NCBI RefSeq assembly: GCF_000497045.1
Contig: NW_015961959.1
Coordinates: forward strand, 1,116,001 to 1,180,000
Reading direction: 5' to 3'
DNA: 64,000 bases
From: Kalmanozyma brasiliensis GHG001
Taxonomy: Eukaryota > Basidiomycota > Ustilaginomycetes > Ustilaginales
Part shown: positions 17,729 to 26,496 of the stretch, piece by piece
Layout: every line of letters starts with the position of its first letter
How positions within the stretch are numbered: position 1 is the stretch's first letter
Position numbers and translations under genes: made by a program
Notes under the pieces: model-generated
What the model was told of the DNA's origin: nothing
What the model saw: the letters and a program-made list of their open reading frames with translations, nothing else
The model's database searches: none

Positions 17729-19237
17729 ATGGCGGGCTCTTCGTTCAGCAAGCTCATCCGCCAAGCTTCGGCTTGGTATTACGGCTGGACGCCCATGATC
17801 ATGCTCGTCTGCTACAGCATGCTTTCCTTCTTCTTCTACCTCCTCATTCCGGCGGGTCTTCACCGAGCTCTCTGGTACACGCTCGTAGCCCTGCAGACCT
17901 TCACTGCGCTCTCCGTCTCCACCGAGGCCATGCAGAGTATCCGACCCTCGATCAACGCACGCAAGGCATGGCGCCACGCACAGGTGCACGGCTTCAAGCT
18001 CGAGGAGGGCCAGGAGTGGCCCCTTATCGATGTCGTGCTGGTCGCCTACCTCCCCAACGAGCAGGAGATTATCATGCGCCAGGTCAAGTACGCCCTTCGC
18101 GAGCTCAACTACCCTGCTAATCGTATGACCATCAACGTTTGCTACAACACGCCTTACCCCATCGAGCCCGTCGAGACTGAGCTGCGCGACCTCGCCAAGG
18201 AGCGCTCCAACCTCCGCATCGTCAAGGTCCCCAAGTCCACCTCCAAGGCCGACAACATCAACCACTTCCTCACGCTCGAGTCCAAGGGAGAAATCATCAC
18301 GCTCTACGATACCGACCACTACCCTGAACCCGATGCGCTCCGCTGGGTGGCCAAACGCTTCATGCAGGGTGGTGTCGATATCATCCAGGGACGATGCTGT
18401 ATCTACAACTACTCGGAGACGTTCATGACTCGTCTGATTGCCTCCGAGTTCGATCTCATCTACGGTGTCATGCACTCGGGTCGTGCCGAAATCCAGGGCT
18501 ACGGTTTCTTCGGTGGCTCCAACGGTCACTGGAACGCTTCGCTCCTCCGCACGCTCGGTATGCAGAAACACATGTTGACCGAGGATATCGATTCGTCGAT
18601 GCGCGCCATCATCTCCGGTGCTCGTATCGAGTACGACCTCAAGGTGCTCTCGTACGAACTGGCTCCCGAGACGCTCCCTGCTCTGGTCAAGCAGCGTCTG
18701 CGTTGGGCCCAGGGCTGGACCCAGGTGGCCTTCCGTCATGCTCTGCCTTCGATCCGTCGTGGTGCCTACTCGGACAACAATGGCTGGCGTTCGCGCTATG
18801 GTCTCTTCCAGCTTCTGCTCTACCGCGAGTTCTACTTCTACATCAACTCGCAGCTCGTCTTTATGCTTGCGTCTGGTATCTGCTACAACATCCCCACACA
18901 GGGTCTGCAGCGCTACTTTGAGGACTTCGGCGGTTACGCGCTCTCCATGTTCGCCCTCGCCGCCAACTTGATCTGTCTTTTCATCACGATCTGCATCCAG
19001 GCCAGGAACAGGAGTCATTTCACCGGCATGGGAGGCATCTGGCTGTTTGCTGCTTGCACCCCAATCTGGTACTCGGTCACCTCGCTCATGGCCATCTTCT
19101 GCCACTTCCGAGAGTTCATCAAGTTCGAGAAGTGGAACCCCACGGCGAGGTCGAGCGGCGGCTCCAAGACCAACACCCAGGCCAACACCATGGCCAACTC
19201 GAGGGTCGGCTCCAACACCAACAGTATCGTTGCGTGA
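17729..19237 (+). CDS. Processive family 2 glycosyltransferase
   Basis: A 502-residue membrane glycosyltransferase of family GT2 (cellulose/hyaluronan-synthase-like). Two membrane helices precede the catalytic domain (about residues 22-62). Catalytic landmarks are all present: the UDP-sugar/metal site DTD at 194-196, the acceptor-site TED at 284-286, and the processive signature QRLRWAQGW at 322-330. About four more helices follow to residue 455, then a polar Asn/Thr-rich tail. Such proteins polymerise a sugar from a UDP-donor and pass the chain through the membrane. The sequence resembles the fungal GT2 group reported as needed for hyphal growth on solid surfaces in plant pathogens (established knowledge, King et al.); orthology is inference. 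Confidence 0.88.
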   Translation: MAGSSFSKLIRQASAWYYGWTPMIMLVCYSMLSFFFYLLIPAGLHRALWYTLVALQTFTALSVSTEAMQSIRPSINARKAWRHAQVHGFKLEEGQEWPLIDVVLVAYLPNEQEIIMRQVKYALRELNYPANRMTINVCYNTPYPIEPVETELRDLAKERSNLRIVKVPKSTSKADNINHFLTLESKGEIITLYDTDHYPEPDALRWVAKRFMQGGVDIIQGRCCIYNYSETFMTRLIASEFDLIYGVMHSGRAEIQGYGFFGGSNGHWNASLLRTLGMQKHMLTEDIDSSMRAIISGARIEYDLKVLSYELAPETLPALVKQRLRWAQGWTQVAFRHALPSIRRGAYSDNNGWRSRYGLFQLLLYREFYFYINSQLVFMLASGICYNIPTQGLQRYFEDFGGYALSMFALAANLICLFITICIQARNRSHFTGMGGIWLFAACTPIWYSVTSLMAIFCHFREFIKFEKWNPTARSSGGSKTNTQANTMANSRVGSNTNSIVA

Positions 19238-19374
19238 TCCGTCCTTCTGCTTTGCTTTGTTACACCCCATAGCTTTCTCGGTTCCTATAGTTTGTTTGCA
19301 TTGGAATCCACAGGTGGTTCTTTAACTTCCATTGAATGTGATCCGGTCGTGTGAGTATCGTCTTGAGATCCTCC

Positions 19375-20433
19375 TCATGCCTTGACTCCATATTTGTCCA
19401 TCTCCTCCTTGATGAGCTTTCCAACGTCCGCGATCGCATCTGCCATGCGAATGCCGACATCTTGCCACATGCGCTTCTTCTCCACCGCGCTGCTCGTATC
19501 GTCCCTCCAGATGGCGCCTGCATGGCCAAACATCTGACCGGGTGGCGTATTGAGCCCAGCAATGAACCCCACGATGGGCTTGACAAACCTTCCCTCGCCG
19601 TCCCCTTGCTGCCTGTACTTGGACTTGGGATCGTTCAGCAGCTCGTACACCTCCTCCTCCATGGTGCCACCGATCTCTCCCGCGAGCACAATGGCCTTCG
19701 TGTCCTCATCTTCGAACAGAAATTGCAGTGCTTCCACGGTCCTTGTTCCGGGATAGAAGTCTCCTCCTAGTCCCAAAATGTACGATTGGCCCAGGCCCTT
19801 TGTTGCGTACGCAGCCTCGTAGCTGAGCGTGCCGGATCGAGACGCAATGCCCACCGGTCCCGGAGCGCACGTGATCATGGGGGCGATGCCCATCCTGCAT
19901 CCCCTGGGATTGCAGTACCCCGGACTGTTGGCACCGACCAAACGACTCTTGGACTGCCCATGCAACGCTTCCATGACTCGGAACTGGTCTTTGACAGGCA
20001 CACCTTCGGCGACGCTCACAATGAGGGGGATTTCGCACCGAATCGCCTCGATGATCGCATCCGCCGCGAGCGCAGGCGGGACAAACACGGAAGTGGCATC
20101 CACCCGAATGCCGGCATCCAAGACTTCGCGGACAGAATTGAATACGGGCCGCCCACCAAGATGCGTGCTGCCACCCTTACCGGGTGAGACGCCAGCAACA
20201 ACGTTCGTGCCCATGTCAAGCGAGATTTGGGTGTGAACAGTGGATGCTTTGCCGGTGAAACCTTGGACGATGACGTTCGAATGTGGGCCAGCGGCGAGAT
20301 TGGAAATCGTGTCCGAGTAGCTGGTCCGGATGGAGGTCGTTGCGAAGGCTCGCCGCGAGGTGGTGAGGGGGTTTGAGGGTGTACGTGCGACCAGAGCGGT
20401 GCGTATCGCTCGACTGCTGTCTCTGAGCATCAT
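19375..20433 (-). CDS. Succinyl-CoA ligase alpha-like subunit (divergent)
   Basis: A 352-residue protein of the succinyl-CoA synthetase alpha family. The start at 20433 (MMLRDSSR) gives an Arg/Ser-rich mitochondrial presequence; upstream in-frame codons to 20535 look like leader. The CoA-binding Rossmann domain has VQGFTGKASTVHTQ and SPGKGGSTHLGG. The phosphohistidine motif GHAGAI is intact. Two normally invariant stretches differ: GPNCPG reads GANSPG and GIGGDP reads GLGGDF. The family makes or uses acyl-CoA through a phospho-His intermediate. Its divergent neighbour is a beta-like subunit, so they probably form a complex. Because of the altered motifs I do not call it the TCA-cycle LSC1; a canonical copy may lie elsewhere. 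Confidence 0.8.
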   Translation of the reverse strand: MMLRDSSRAIRTALVARTPSNPLTTSRRAFATTSIRTSYSDTISNLAAGPHSNVIVQGFTGKASTVHTQISLDMGTNVVAGVSPGKGGSTHLGGRPVFNSVREVLDAGIRVDATSVFVPPALAADAIIEAIRCEIPLIVSVAEGVPVKDQFRVMEALHGQSKSRLVGANSPGYCNPRGCRMGIAPMITCAPGPVGIASRSGTLSYEAAYATKGLGQSYILGLGGDFYPGTRTVEALQFLFEDEDTKAIVLAGEIGGTMEEEVYELLNDPKSKYRQQGDGEGRFVKPIVGFIAGLNTPPGQMFGHAGAIWRDDTSSAVEKKRMWQDVGIRMADAIADVGKLIKEEMDKYGVKA

Positions 20434-21181
20434 GGCGGAGACTGTGTAGCTTCCTGCCCTCCGAGAGGCGTGGTGGGGATGAGGTGACAAAAGAAGACCT
20501 TGCTGTGTTGTGATCTGTCGAGGTTGAGGACACAATCAAGGATGTTTGTCAAGGGCCTGACTGTCTGGTGTACGTGGGACCGGCAACTTTGGACTGACAA
20601 GCTCGACACAGCTACTCTTGATGATGTTCGCCAACGAAGCTGCGGACTCGACGACCGGTAGCGGCGAGATGAAGTGCGGCGTTTAGAAATGGCTTCTTTC
20701 ATGAGGCGTCCGCAGTGTTCCCGTCTTGTGAGGTGCAAAGGTCTATTTGGCGTTGGGTCGTGCGAGGCGGCGTTGCGGGGTACAGTGGCGGGCGCTTCAT
20801 CTTCCGCTCCCAGGATTGCGGTTCAAAACCGTGACGGCTTCTTGCGTTGGGGTGCAAGGCTTGTGCGTCGTAAACCCGCACCGCCGGTGACGTTTAGCGC
20901 GATTTATCCCCGCACAGACGCTGCGTCGAACGTCGAAATCTTGTCAAAGTGTGGGGGAAGGACAATGTCCGACCAAGACCGCCATCGCTCATTCTGGCAT
21001 CGATCTTGTCTAGATACAGCAGCATCATTAGCTGGCTTGGAAGGCAAAGGCGCACGTTGCAAGCATCCGCGAACCACTTGGAACGCCTGCAAAGAAGCGA
21101 ACCCGACGCCATCCTCGATCCTGCTCCCATCATCAGGCTCTCAGGATACATCATCCGCTCACGGCTTCGAGAATCACAAGT
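20434..21181. promoter_or_regulatory. Shared promoter of the alpha-like/beta-like pair
   Basis: This 748-base region separates the two divergent start codons of the succinyl-CoA-ligase-like genes and so should hold a bidirectional promoter. Large open frames on both strands (for example 20674-21699) cross it but have no recognisable content. Confidence 0.5.
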
Positions 21182-22348
21182 ATGCTATCAAGAGCAACGG
21201 CACGAACGGCGCTGGCAGTGCCGCGCTGGTCAAGTACGCGCTTCATTCTCCGCCCAGCACCCATCCTCCATCGTCGCGACTTCCACCTCGAGTCAAAAGA
21301 CATCCCATCCTTCCTCGCGAAAGCCGGCGCCGAACTTCCATCATCCATCGCCGTCGATTCTTCATCTGTCAGCGGGAGCAAGGAAGGCGTAGCGGTGCTC
21401 ATCTCGGCGGATCGCGATCCACAGGCTTCCTGGCCGGGCAAGGTCTCGCACACGGGCAAGTTCTACGGGCCCAGCATTCTCTCTGCGCCTGTCTCATCGC
21501 TGGCCTCGCTCGACCCAACGTTCTTCGGCCAGGGCGGCCTGGGCCTGCTCAAGCTACGCCGCACGTCTCCCACATCCATTGCTCATGCAGCAGTTCGATC
21601 CAATACGCCTTCCATACCCAGTGTGGACCTCGATGCTCTCTCGCATGGCCTATCGAAAGAAGCGCACACCGTGATCAACGCCATGTGGCGCATCTTTGAT
21701 GAGCTCGAGGGTCTATGGTTCAGCTTCACCCTCGTTCCCTCTTCCACGGGCCTATCGATCGTCTCGCCGTACATGGAGTTTGACGACTTTGCCGTCCGAC
21801 GTCAGCCGCTGCTCAAGCCCTACTTCGCGTCGAGACCGCGCAATGCCAACTCTGCGCGTGCCGAAGACGGTGGGTTGTTCTACGTCAAGCTCTCGGACGT
21901 TTCCTCTCCCACGCCTACCGTCGAAGGCAAGGTGCTGCCAGAAGGCAACGTGGGTTGCTTTGGCTACGGTGCAGGCAACGCGATGGCCACCATGGACGGG
22001 TTGAACGTGGCAGGTGGTCGACCGGCCAACTTCCTCGATGGCGGTGGTGGAGCAAATCGCGTCAATGCAAAGCTCGCCGTCGAGACGCTCAACAGAGACC
22101 CGGCGGTCAAGGCTATCTTTGTCAACACGTTCGGCGGGATCACCCGAACAGACATTGTCTCGCAGGGCATCATCGATGCGGTCAAGGACGACAAGATTGA
22201 AAAGCCCATCGTGGTGAGGCTCAAGGGAACGGGGAGTGAGGAGGCCGCAAAGGTGCTCAAGAACTCCGGATTGGAGTTTGCTTTTCATGACGACTTTAAT
22301 GCTGCTGCTGCGCACGCGGTTAAGGCTGCCAACCAGGGACATCTGTGA
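21182..22348 (+). CDS. Succinyl-CoA ligase beta-like subunit lacking ATP-grasp motifs
   Basis: A 388-residue protein. Residues 1-35 look like a mitochondrial presequence. The C-terminal ligase/CoA domain (about 245-385) is clear: GNVGCFGYGAGNAMATMDG, then GGRPANFLDGGGG and FVNTFGGITRTDIVSQGI match SucC-type beta subunits block by block. The N-terminal half should be an ATP-grasp domain, but the glycine-rich nucleotide loop (AGGRGKAGG type) and the EINPL metal-site block are not recognisable. So the protein keeps the alpha-contact and phosphate-site half and has lost or replaced the nucleotide site. With the alpha-like neighbour it may form an enzyme that is not an ordinary ATP- or GTP-dependent ligase. 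Identity of the fold is fairly sure; reaction unknown. Confidence 0.78.
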   Translation: MLSRATARTALAVPRWSSTRFILRPAPILHRRDFHLESKDIPSFLAKAGAELPSSIAVDSSSVSGSKEGVAVLISADRDPQASWPGKVSHTGKFYGPSILSAPVSSLASLDPTFFGQGGLGLLKLRRTSPTSIAHAAVRSNTPSIPSVDLDALSHGLSKEAHTVINAMWRIFDELEGLWFSFTLVPSSTGLSIVSPYMEFDDFAVRRQPLLKPYFASRPRNANSARAEDGGLFYVKLSDVSSPTPTVEGKVLPEGNVGCFGYGAGNAMATMDGLNVAGGRPANFLDGGGGANRVNAKLAVETLNRDPAVKAIFVNTFGGITRTDIVSQGIIDAVKDDKIEKPIVVRLKGTGSEEAAKVLKNSGLEFAFHDDFNAAAAHAVKAANQGHL

Positions 22349-22407
22349 TGATACATACATTGCATTTGCAAATCCTGAACAGCGATCCTGAGTGAAAGAG
22401 CGAGAAC

Positions 22408-23130
22408 CTAGTCGAAAGAGGGTCCCAGCGCAATGAGGTTGAAGTTGACCTCCTCTGGATTGAGCGCCATGTAGTTGTCCTTGACAAACTCGACCGCCAC
22501 AGGCAAGAGGTCTTCCTGACTTTCGACCTTCTTGCCTCTCCTCAGCGGACCCTTCCTACCTCCTGATCCGTCGAGCTCGACCAGCTCGCCATCTTGGCTC
22601 CGGACAAAGCACACAAAGTGGAGCAGCACATTGTCGAGATCCTCGGGTGCCTGGCTCTGCCCTTGGCTCGCCGTCGTCTCGTGTGCCGTCTGGAGCTCTT
22701 TCGAGTTCACCAGGATGTCTGCCCTTTCGTCTGCATCATCTGTCGTTCTTGCCTTCTTGAAGAGTGTATCCAGTGGTGAATCGGGCTTGATGGACGATGT
22801 TGCGGTTGAGTTGGCGAGCGCATGAAGCAGCCCGATCGTACCACACGCATTTCCGATGGTTTGCTTGAACCAGAGGATGTCAGAGCCGGCAGCGGCGGGA
22901 GAGGCGGCTTCGTTCTCCTGCTGACGCAGCGCCTCCATCGAGGGCGTGATGGGGAAGAGGAGCAGAACAGCTGCGACCGGTTGCGGGACCATGGCGAGCA
23001 AGTCAGGGTCCGTGCCGTAGATGTCGTGGAAGGCGTACTTGGACGTGTCGAGGCCCATGGACGAGCACCAGCTGGTGAAAAGTTCCGGGTTCGACTCCAG
23101 GGGTACCCACTTCATCCTGGTCTCGGTCAT
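22408..23130 (-). CDS. YUH1: Ubiquitin C-terminal hydrolase, UCH-L3/Yuh1 type
   Basis: A 240-residue cysteine protease of peptidase family C12, which trims small adducts from ubiquitin and related modifiers in the cytosol. The start at 23130 gives MTETRMKWVPLESNPE, the family's usual N-terminus; an in-frame ATG at 23265 would add 45 unrelated residues. Catalytic residues are visible: oxyanion Gln90 and Cys96 in KQTIGNACGTIG, His172 in LLHFVCF and Asp188 in ELDG. Residues 103-165 are the crossover loop, here rich in Ser, Thr and Asp. Length fits the single-domain L3 class, not the longer UCH37 class. Tail-to-tail spacing to the preceding gene is only 59 bases. Confidence 0.92.
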   Translation of the reverse strand: MTETRMKWVPLESNPELFTSWCSSMGLDTSKYAFHDIYGTDPDLLAMVPQPVAAVLLLFPITPSMEALRQQENEAASPAAAGSDILWFKQTIGNACGTIGLLHALANSTATSSIKPDSPLDTLFKKARTTDDADERADILVNSKELQTAHETTASQGQSQAPEDLDNVLLHFVCFVRSQDGELVELDGSGGRKGPLRRGKKVESQEDLLPVAVEFVKDNYMALNPEEVNFNLIALGPSFD

Positions 23131-23404
23131 TGTTGAGGTCGGTGGGTGTGTGCGGTCGATGGTGGTAGGCAGGGAGGACGATGGTCCATGCGGACCCTGT
23201 GGCTGAGTGTGGAGGAAATAATCGATACGTGTTAGACTGGATATTGTGGAGCGGAAGTCGGACATGCGACTTGGCCGTTCAAGGACCCTGACCTTGCTCT
23301 TCTCGACACCTCCTTCATACCATTCGACCTACTTCGCAGCTCCAGCGGTCGCGAGCCCGTGACATCAGAAGCTGGAACAGGGCTCTCACAAGCTTCTTCT
23401 CACC

Positions 23405-23980
23405 ATGTCGTCAGCAGCAGGCAACAGACGGCCGCGTCAAATCACCCCGACCTCGCCCTCCCCCTCGCCTGAGCCGCAACCTGGCACGACCAACGGCAGC
23501 ACCTCTATAATCGCAACCGCGCCACCACCTCCCACCCTGCCACCAGCCTCTGCTCCCGTAACAGCCACCTCGGTCGACCCAACAGAGTCCGTCCGTGCCT
23601 CACTCGAAACGCGCGTCCGCTCGGTCGTCGACCTCCTCTACCAACTCGCCGTCTGCTCCGCCGACGTACAGGACGGTTCGCAACACCTCGTCTCGGCCAA
23701 AGTCAACGAATGCATCGCCGCACTTGCCGCACTTGATGCGACTAAGGATGACGTGCATAGGGCACATATGATGGTGCCCCAAGACGTGCTCGAGATGCTC
23801 GATACGGGCAAGAATCCGGATATCCACACGAGAAACTTTGTCAATAGGTTGGCGAGCGAGAACCAGTATAGCTTCGGTCAGCATCGGGCTGTGGAGAGGT
23901 ATAAGGAGCGGTTGAGCAGTGCACTGGATGAGGCGTTCCCGGAGCTGAGGAGGGCGAAGGAGGACGTGATGGAGGAGTGA
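23405..23980 (+). CDS. MED10: Mediator complex subunit 10 (Nut2)
   Basis: A 191-residue protein of the Med10/Nut2 family, a middle-module subunit of the Mediator coactivator of RNA polymerase II in the nucleus. Residues 1-65 are a Pro/Thr/Ser-rich disordered extension. The Med10 domain spans about 65-185: an N-terminal helix pair (RVRSVVDLLYQLAVC, then VSAKVNECIAALAALD) and the family signature VPQDVLEMLDTGKNPDIHTRNF, which matches VPLEVLEYIDEGRNPD-type blocks of other Med10 proteins. It ends with a charged helix. It is divergent from the UCH gene, with start codons 274 bases apart, so a shared promoter is likely. Confidence 0.92.
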   Translation: MSSAAGNRRPRQITPTSPSPSPEPQPGTTNGSTSIIATAPPPPTLPPASAPVTATSVDPTESVRASLETRVRSVVDLLYQLAVCSADVQDGSQHLVSAKVNECIAALAALDATKDDVHRAHMMVPQDVLEMLDTGKNPDIHTRNFVNRLASENQYSFGQHRAVERYKERLSSALDEAFPELRRAKEDVMEE

Positions 23981-24174
23981 GGGATGGGGATTGGGCCGAG
24001 GCCAGTATACCCCTCCGCCATCTGGCGGATTCGGCCTCGTCGTTCGATGCAAAGAGCCATTCGCACGCATCACAACCACTGCACTTGTACATCAATCCAT
24101 TAGATCAGTCCGTATCATACACGAAAGAGTCACTGCCGTGCGAACAAGCTCAGACCTCTACAAAGCGTTCTTGA

Positions 24175-25674
24175 TCAAACCTCGAACGCCCATCGACCCT
24201 CGATCTTCCCACCGTGCAGCTTCTCCGCATTCTCAAGCACCTCCTTCCTCCCCTTCAACTCGAGACCCTTCGGCCCCATCTCTTCGAGTCTGAATCCGCC
24301 GAGGCCGTGGGTTGGCGCTGCGCCTGCCGCCTGCAACGGCAGTGTTGCTGGCATCCACCTTTGCGCCCCTCGTCTGTCCTCCTTGGCCAACAGTCCGAGT
24401 GCGATCCTCAGTTCCTCGAAGAGCCAGCCCGCGGAGCCTTTGGGGAAAGGTCGCGAGTACACCGGCTCATTTTCGTACCACGCGAGCTCCATTCGCCAGG
24501 GGGCCGGTTTGAACGTCTTTTCGCCCGAAACCGGGGAGAGGTGGCCGCCAACGGGACATGTTTTGCCGTCCGATGCACGGGCGCCGGACGCAGGGCACAC
24601 AGAGGGGATGCCGTCAGAGAGAAGGGACTCGATGGAGAAGACGAGACCCTTTTCGTCGGCCGCGATGGGGATGTTGCTCAACGGCTTGGATCGGGCCAGC
24701 AGCAGGTGACGGATGAACAATGCGCGGGCGCTAAAGAGGGCGTCTTTGAAGGTGACCACCCACGAAGGGGCGAGTGGATAGCCCATCGCTTCTCGTAAAC
24801 GGTCGTCCATCAGCGAGGAGACGAGGTTGCGCGCGAACCCGTGGAGGCAGGAAGGTAGCGCATACATGAGCAGGTTGGTCGTGTGGTCCGCCACCTCCTT
24901 GTTGCACTCCTGGAAACGCATGTAGTTCTTCTCGTAGGTGACACTCCATTCCATCAGCTCGTCGAGCGTTTCGGGAATGTCGGCGATTCCCATGCACCGA
25001 CCGATGTGATAGAAAAGCGCGAATAGGGCTTCCTTTTCGAGTGCTGAGAGCGGACGCCATTCGTAGCGGTCGATCCATTTGGCGGGCTCGATGATGAACG
25101 TGCTGAGCGTATAGAGCAGGTCGTCGTTGGAGATCTTGCTCTTCCATCTGCCGTGCAGGTAGTTGACGCGAGCCAGAGCGATGGACGAGCGAGGATCGTG
25201 AGGGTCTTCGCCAAACAGCTCCCAGTTGTCGCCCTCGAGTTTCGTGGAGTCTGCTTCGCCGCCGTCGGGTAGATCCAGCCGAGGCACAGGATAGGTCATA
25301 AACGCCTGAATGAGTCCGGCGGTATCGACATATCTTCGACCTGCATTCTCCGCCTTGCCGAGCTGCCCGGTGTGCAGAAGGAGACTTGAGATGGTCGGGA
25401 TACCGTACGTGCGGAAGAGCGCGAACTCGAGCGACTTGGTGAAGACAAAGGGAACGTCCATGGCGGCAGAAAGCCGAACGATCCGCTGAGCATCGCGAAC
25501 GCCTTTGTACGAGTCGATCATACGCGGCTTGCCGGGGTCGGCACCGGTGCTGGGCAGGGCGTATCGCGTACCATAGCGCTTGTGGATGTGTTTGTAGCGG
25601 GAGAAGCGTTGGATGCGGACGCAGGCCAGGTAGACGGGCAAGAAGGCGATCGCCCAGATCTGCCAGCTGATCAT
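24175..25674 (-). CDS. MpaB-like (DUF2236) oxygenase-type protein
   Basis: A 499-residue protein with an N-terminal membrane helix (about residues 5-22) and a DUF2236/ER-bound oxygenase MpaB-like domain from about 75 to 345. Landmarks are FRTYGIPTISSLLLHTGQL, the RVNYLHGRW helix with its conserved His, and a helix with FIIEPAKWIDRYEWRPLSALEKEALFALF-type pattern seen in this family (quoted in part: FIIEPAKWIDRYEWRPLS). The family is all-helical and includes MpaB of mycophenolic acid biosynthesis, which cleaves a prenyl chain in the ER membrane, and bacterial rubber oxygenase, which uses haem. Substrate here is unknown. The C-terminal 100 residues are specific to fungal members. No biosynthetic cluster surrounds it. 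Confidence 0.8.
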   Translation of the reverse strand: MISWQIWAIAFLPVYLACVRIQRFSRYKHIHKRYGTRYALPSTGADPGKPRMIDSYKGVRDAQRIVRLSAAMDVPFVFTKSLEFALFRTYGIPTISSLLLHTGQLGKAENAGRRYVDTAGLIQAFMTYPVPRLDLPDGGEADSTKLEGDNWELFGEDPHDPRSSIALARVNYLHGRWKSKISNDDLLYTLSTFIIEPAKWIDRYEWRPLSALEKEALFALFYHIGRCMGIADIPETLDELMEWSVTYEKNYMRFQECNKEVADHTTNLLMYALPSCLHGFARNLVSSLMDDRLREAMGYPLAPSWVVTFKDALFSARALFIRHLLLARSKPLSNIPIAADEKGLVFSIESLLSDGIPSVCPASGARASDGKTCPVGGHLSPVSGEKTFKPAPWRMELAWYENEPVYSRPFPKGSAGWLFEELRIALGLLAKEDRRGAQRWMPATLPLQAAGAAPTHGLGGFRLEEMGPKGLELKGRKEVLENAEKLHGGKIEGRWAFEV

Positions 25675-26496
25675 GGTCTCTATGTGAGATCGGTGTCCGA
25701 GGTTGACTGCGACGAGAACGGGACGGTGGGCACGATGGTGGTTGGAAGCACAGAGAGAGAGCAGCAGGTCCTAAGCGGTCGAGTACTCATGCCGCGTGCT
25801 CCGTGCGGAGAGACAGGGTCCTTGAAATAAGCTCAAGCGAGGGGGTCCTGCAAGGGTGAGCGTGACCATGCCGATTCGGCACGCTCGGATGCAAGGTTCC
25901 GGTCGTACGCAGCTTGCGAGTGTGAGTTCTCATTCGTTTCACCATCTGCATCGACGCTGTGACTGTGACGATGGGCCATCCCCGCATCTCGACGCGCATA
26001 GATTGATGCATGAGCAGCGCCATGTTTGCCCCGCATTTCGACCCCGCTGTTCGGGTCGCTTGAGATCCTTGGCGCCCAGCTTCTCGCTACATACAAGACG
26101 TGCGGGGAAGCAATGTCATTGTGACTTGATCATCATGGTCTCGAGTGGAGAGTTCTGTCTGATAGCTCGTAAGGAGGCTGAATCTTGACTAGCTGTCGAA
26201 AGCCTGGTAAAACAGGTCGCTGGATCGGAGCAGTTTTCCTTCGTTTACTGCCACAGAGGCGGATAAAAATATGTCCAGAAATGAGGCGGCAAAATCCAAC
26301 GCCCGAATCACTGAGATGACCTCTCCGCACGATCGACTCGCGTCGCCACGACTGCAGAGGGGACCACAGAGGAAGAACCAGCTTAGTTGATACACTACTG
26401 TTACATTCAACACGATACAATGGCTAGTAAGACTGGCTCGGAGAGCGAGAAGAGAGGGCACCGCAGACGAAGCTCAGCACTGTCCCTAAAGGAACA
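25675..26496. other. Intergenic region between MpaB-like and HAP5 genes
   Basis: An 822-base stretch between two minus-strand genes: the promoter of the MpaB-like gene and the HAP5 3' UTR. No gene, RNA or repeat recognised. Confidence 0.45.

Noticed and set aside
17645..19270. A minus-strand frame of 541 codons opposite the GT2 gene
   Set aside because: Same codon-bias shadow effect; the plus strand has all GT2 catalytic motifs.
20810..20845. A GGTTCAAAACC sequence resembling a tRNA T-arm/B box
   Set aside because: No matching acceptor stem, D-arm or anticodon arm was found upstream at the needed spacing.
20674..21699. A plus-strand frame of 341 codons overlapping the start of the beta-like ligase gene
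   Set aside because: It overlaps the presequence and N-terminus of the real gene in another frame and has no recognisable protein features.
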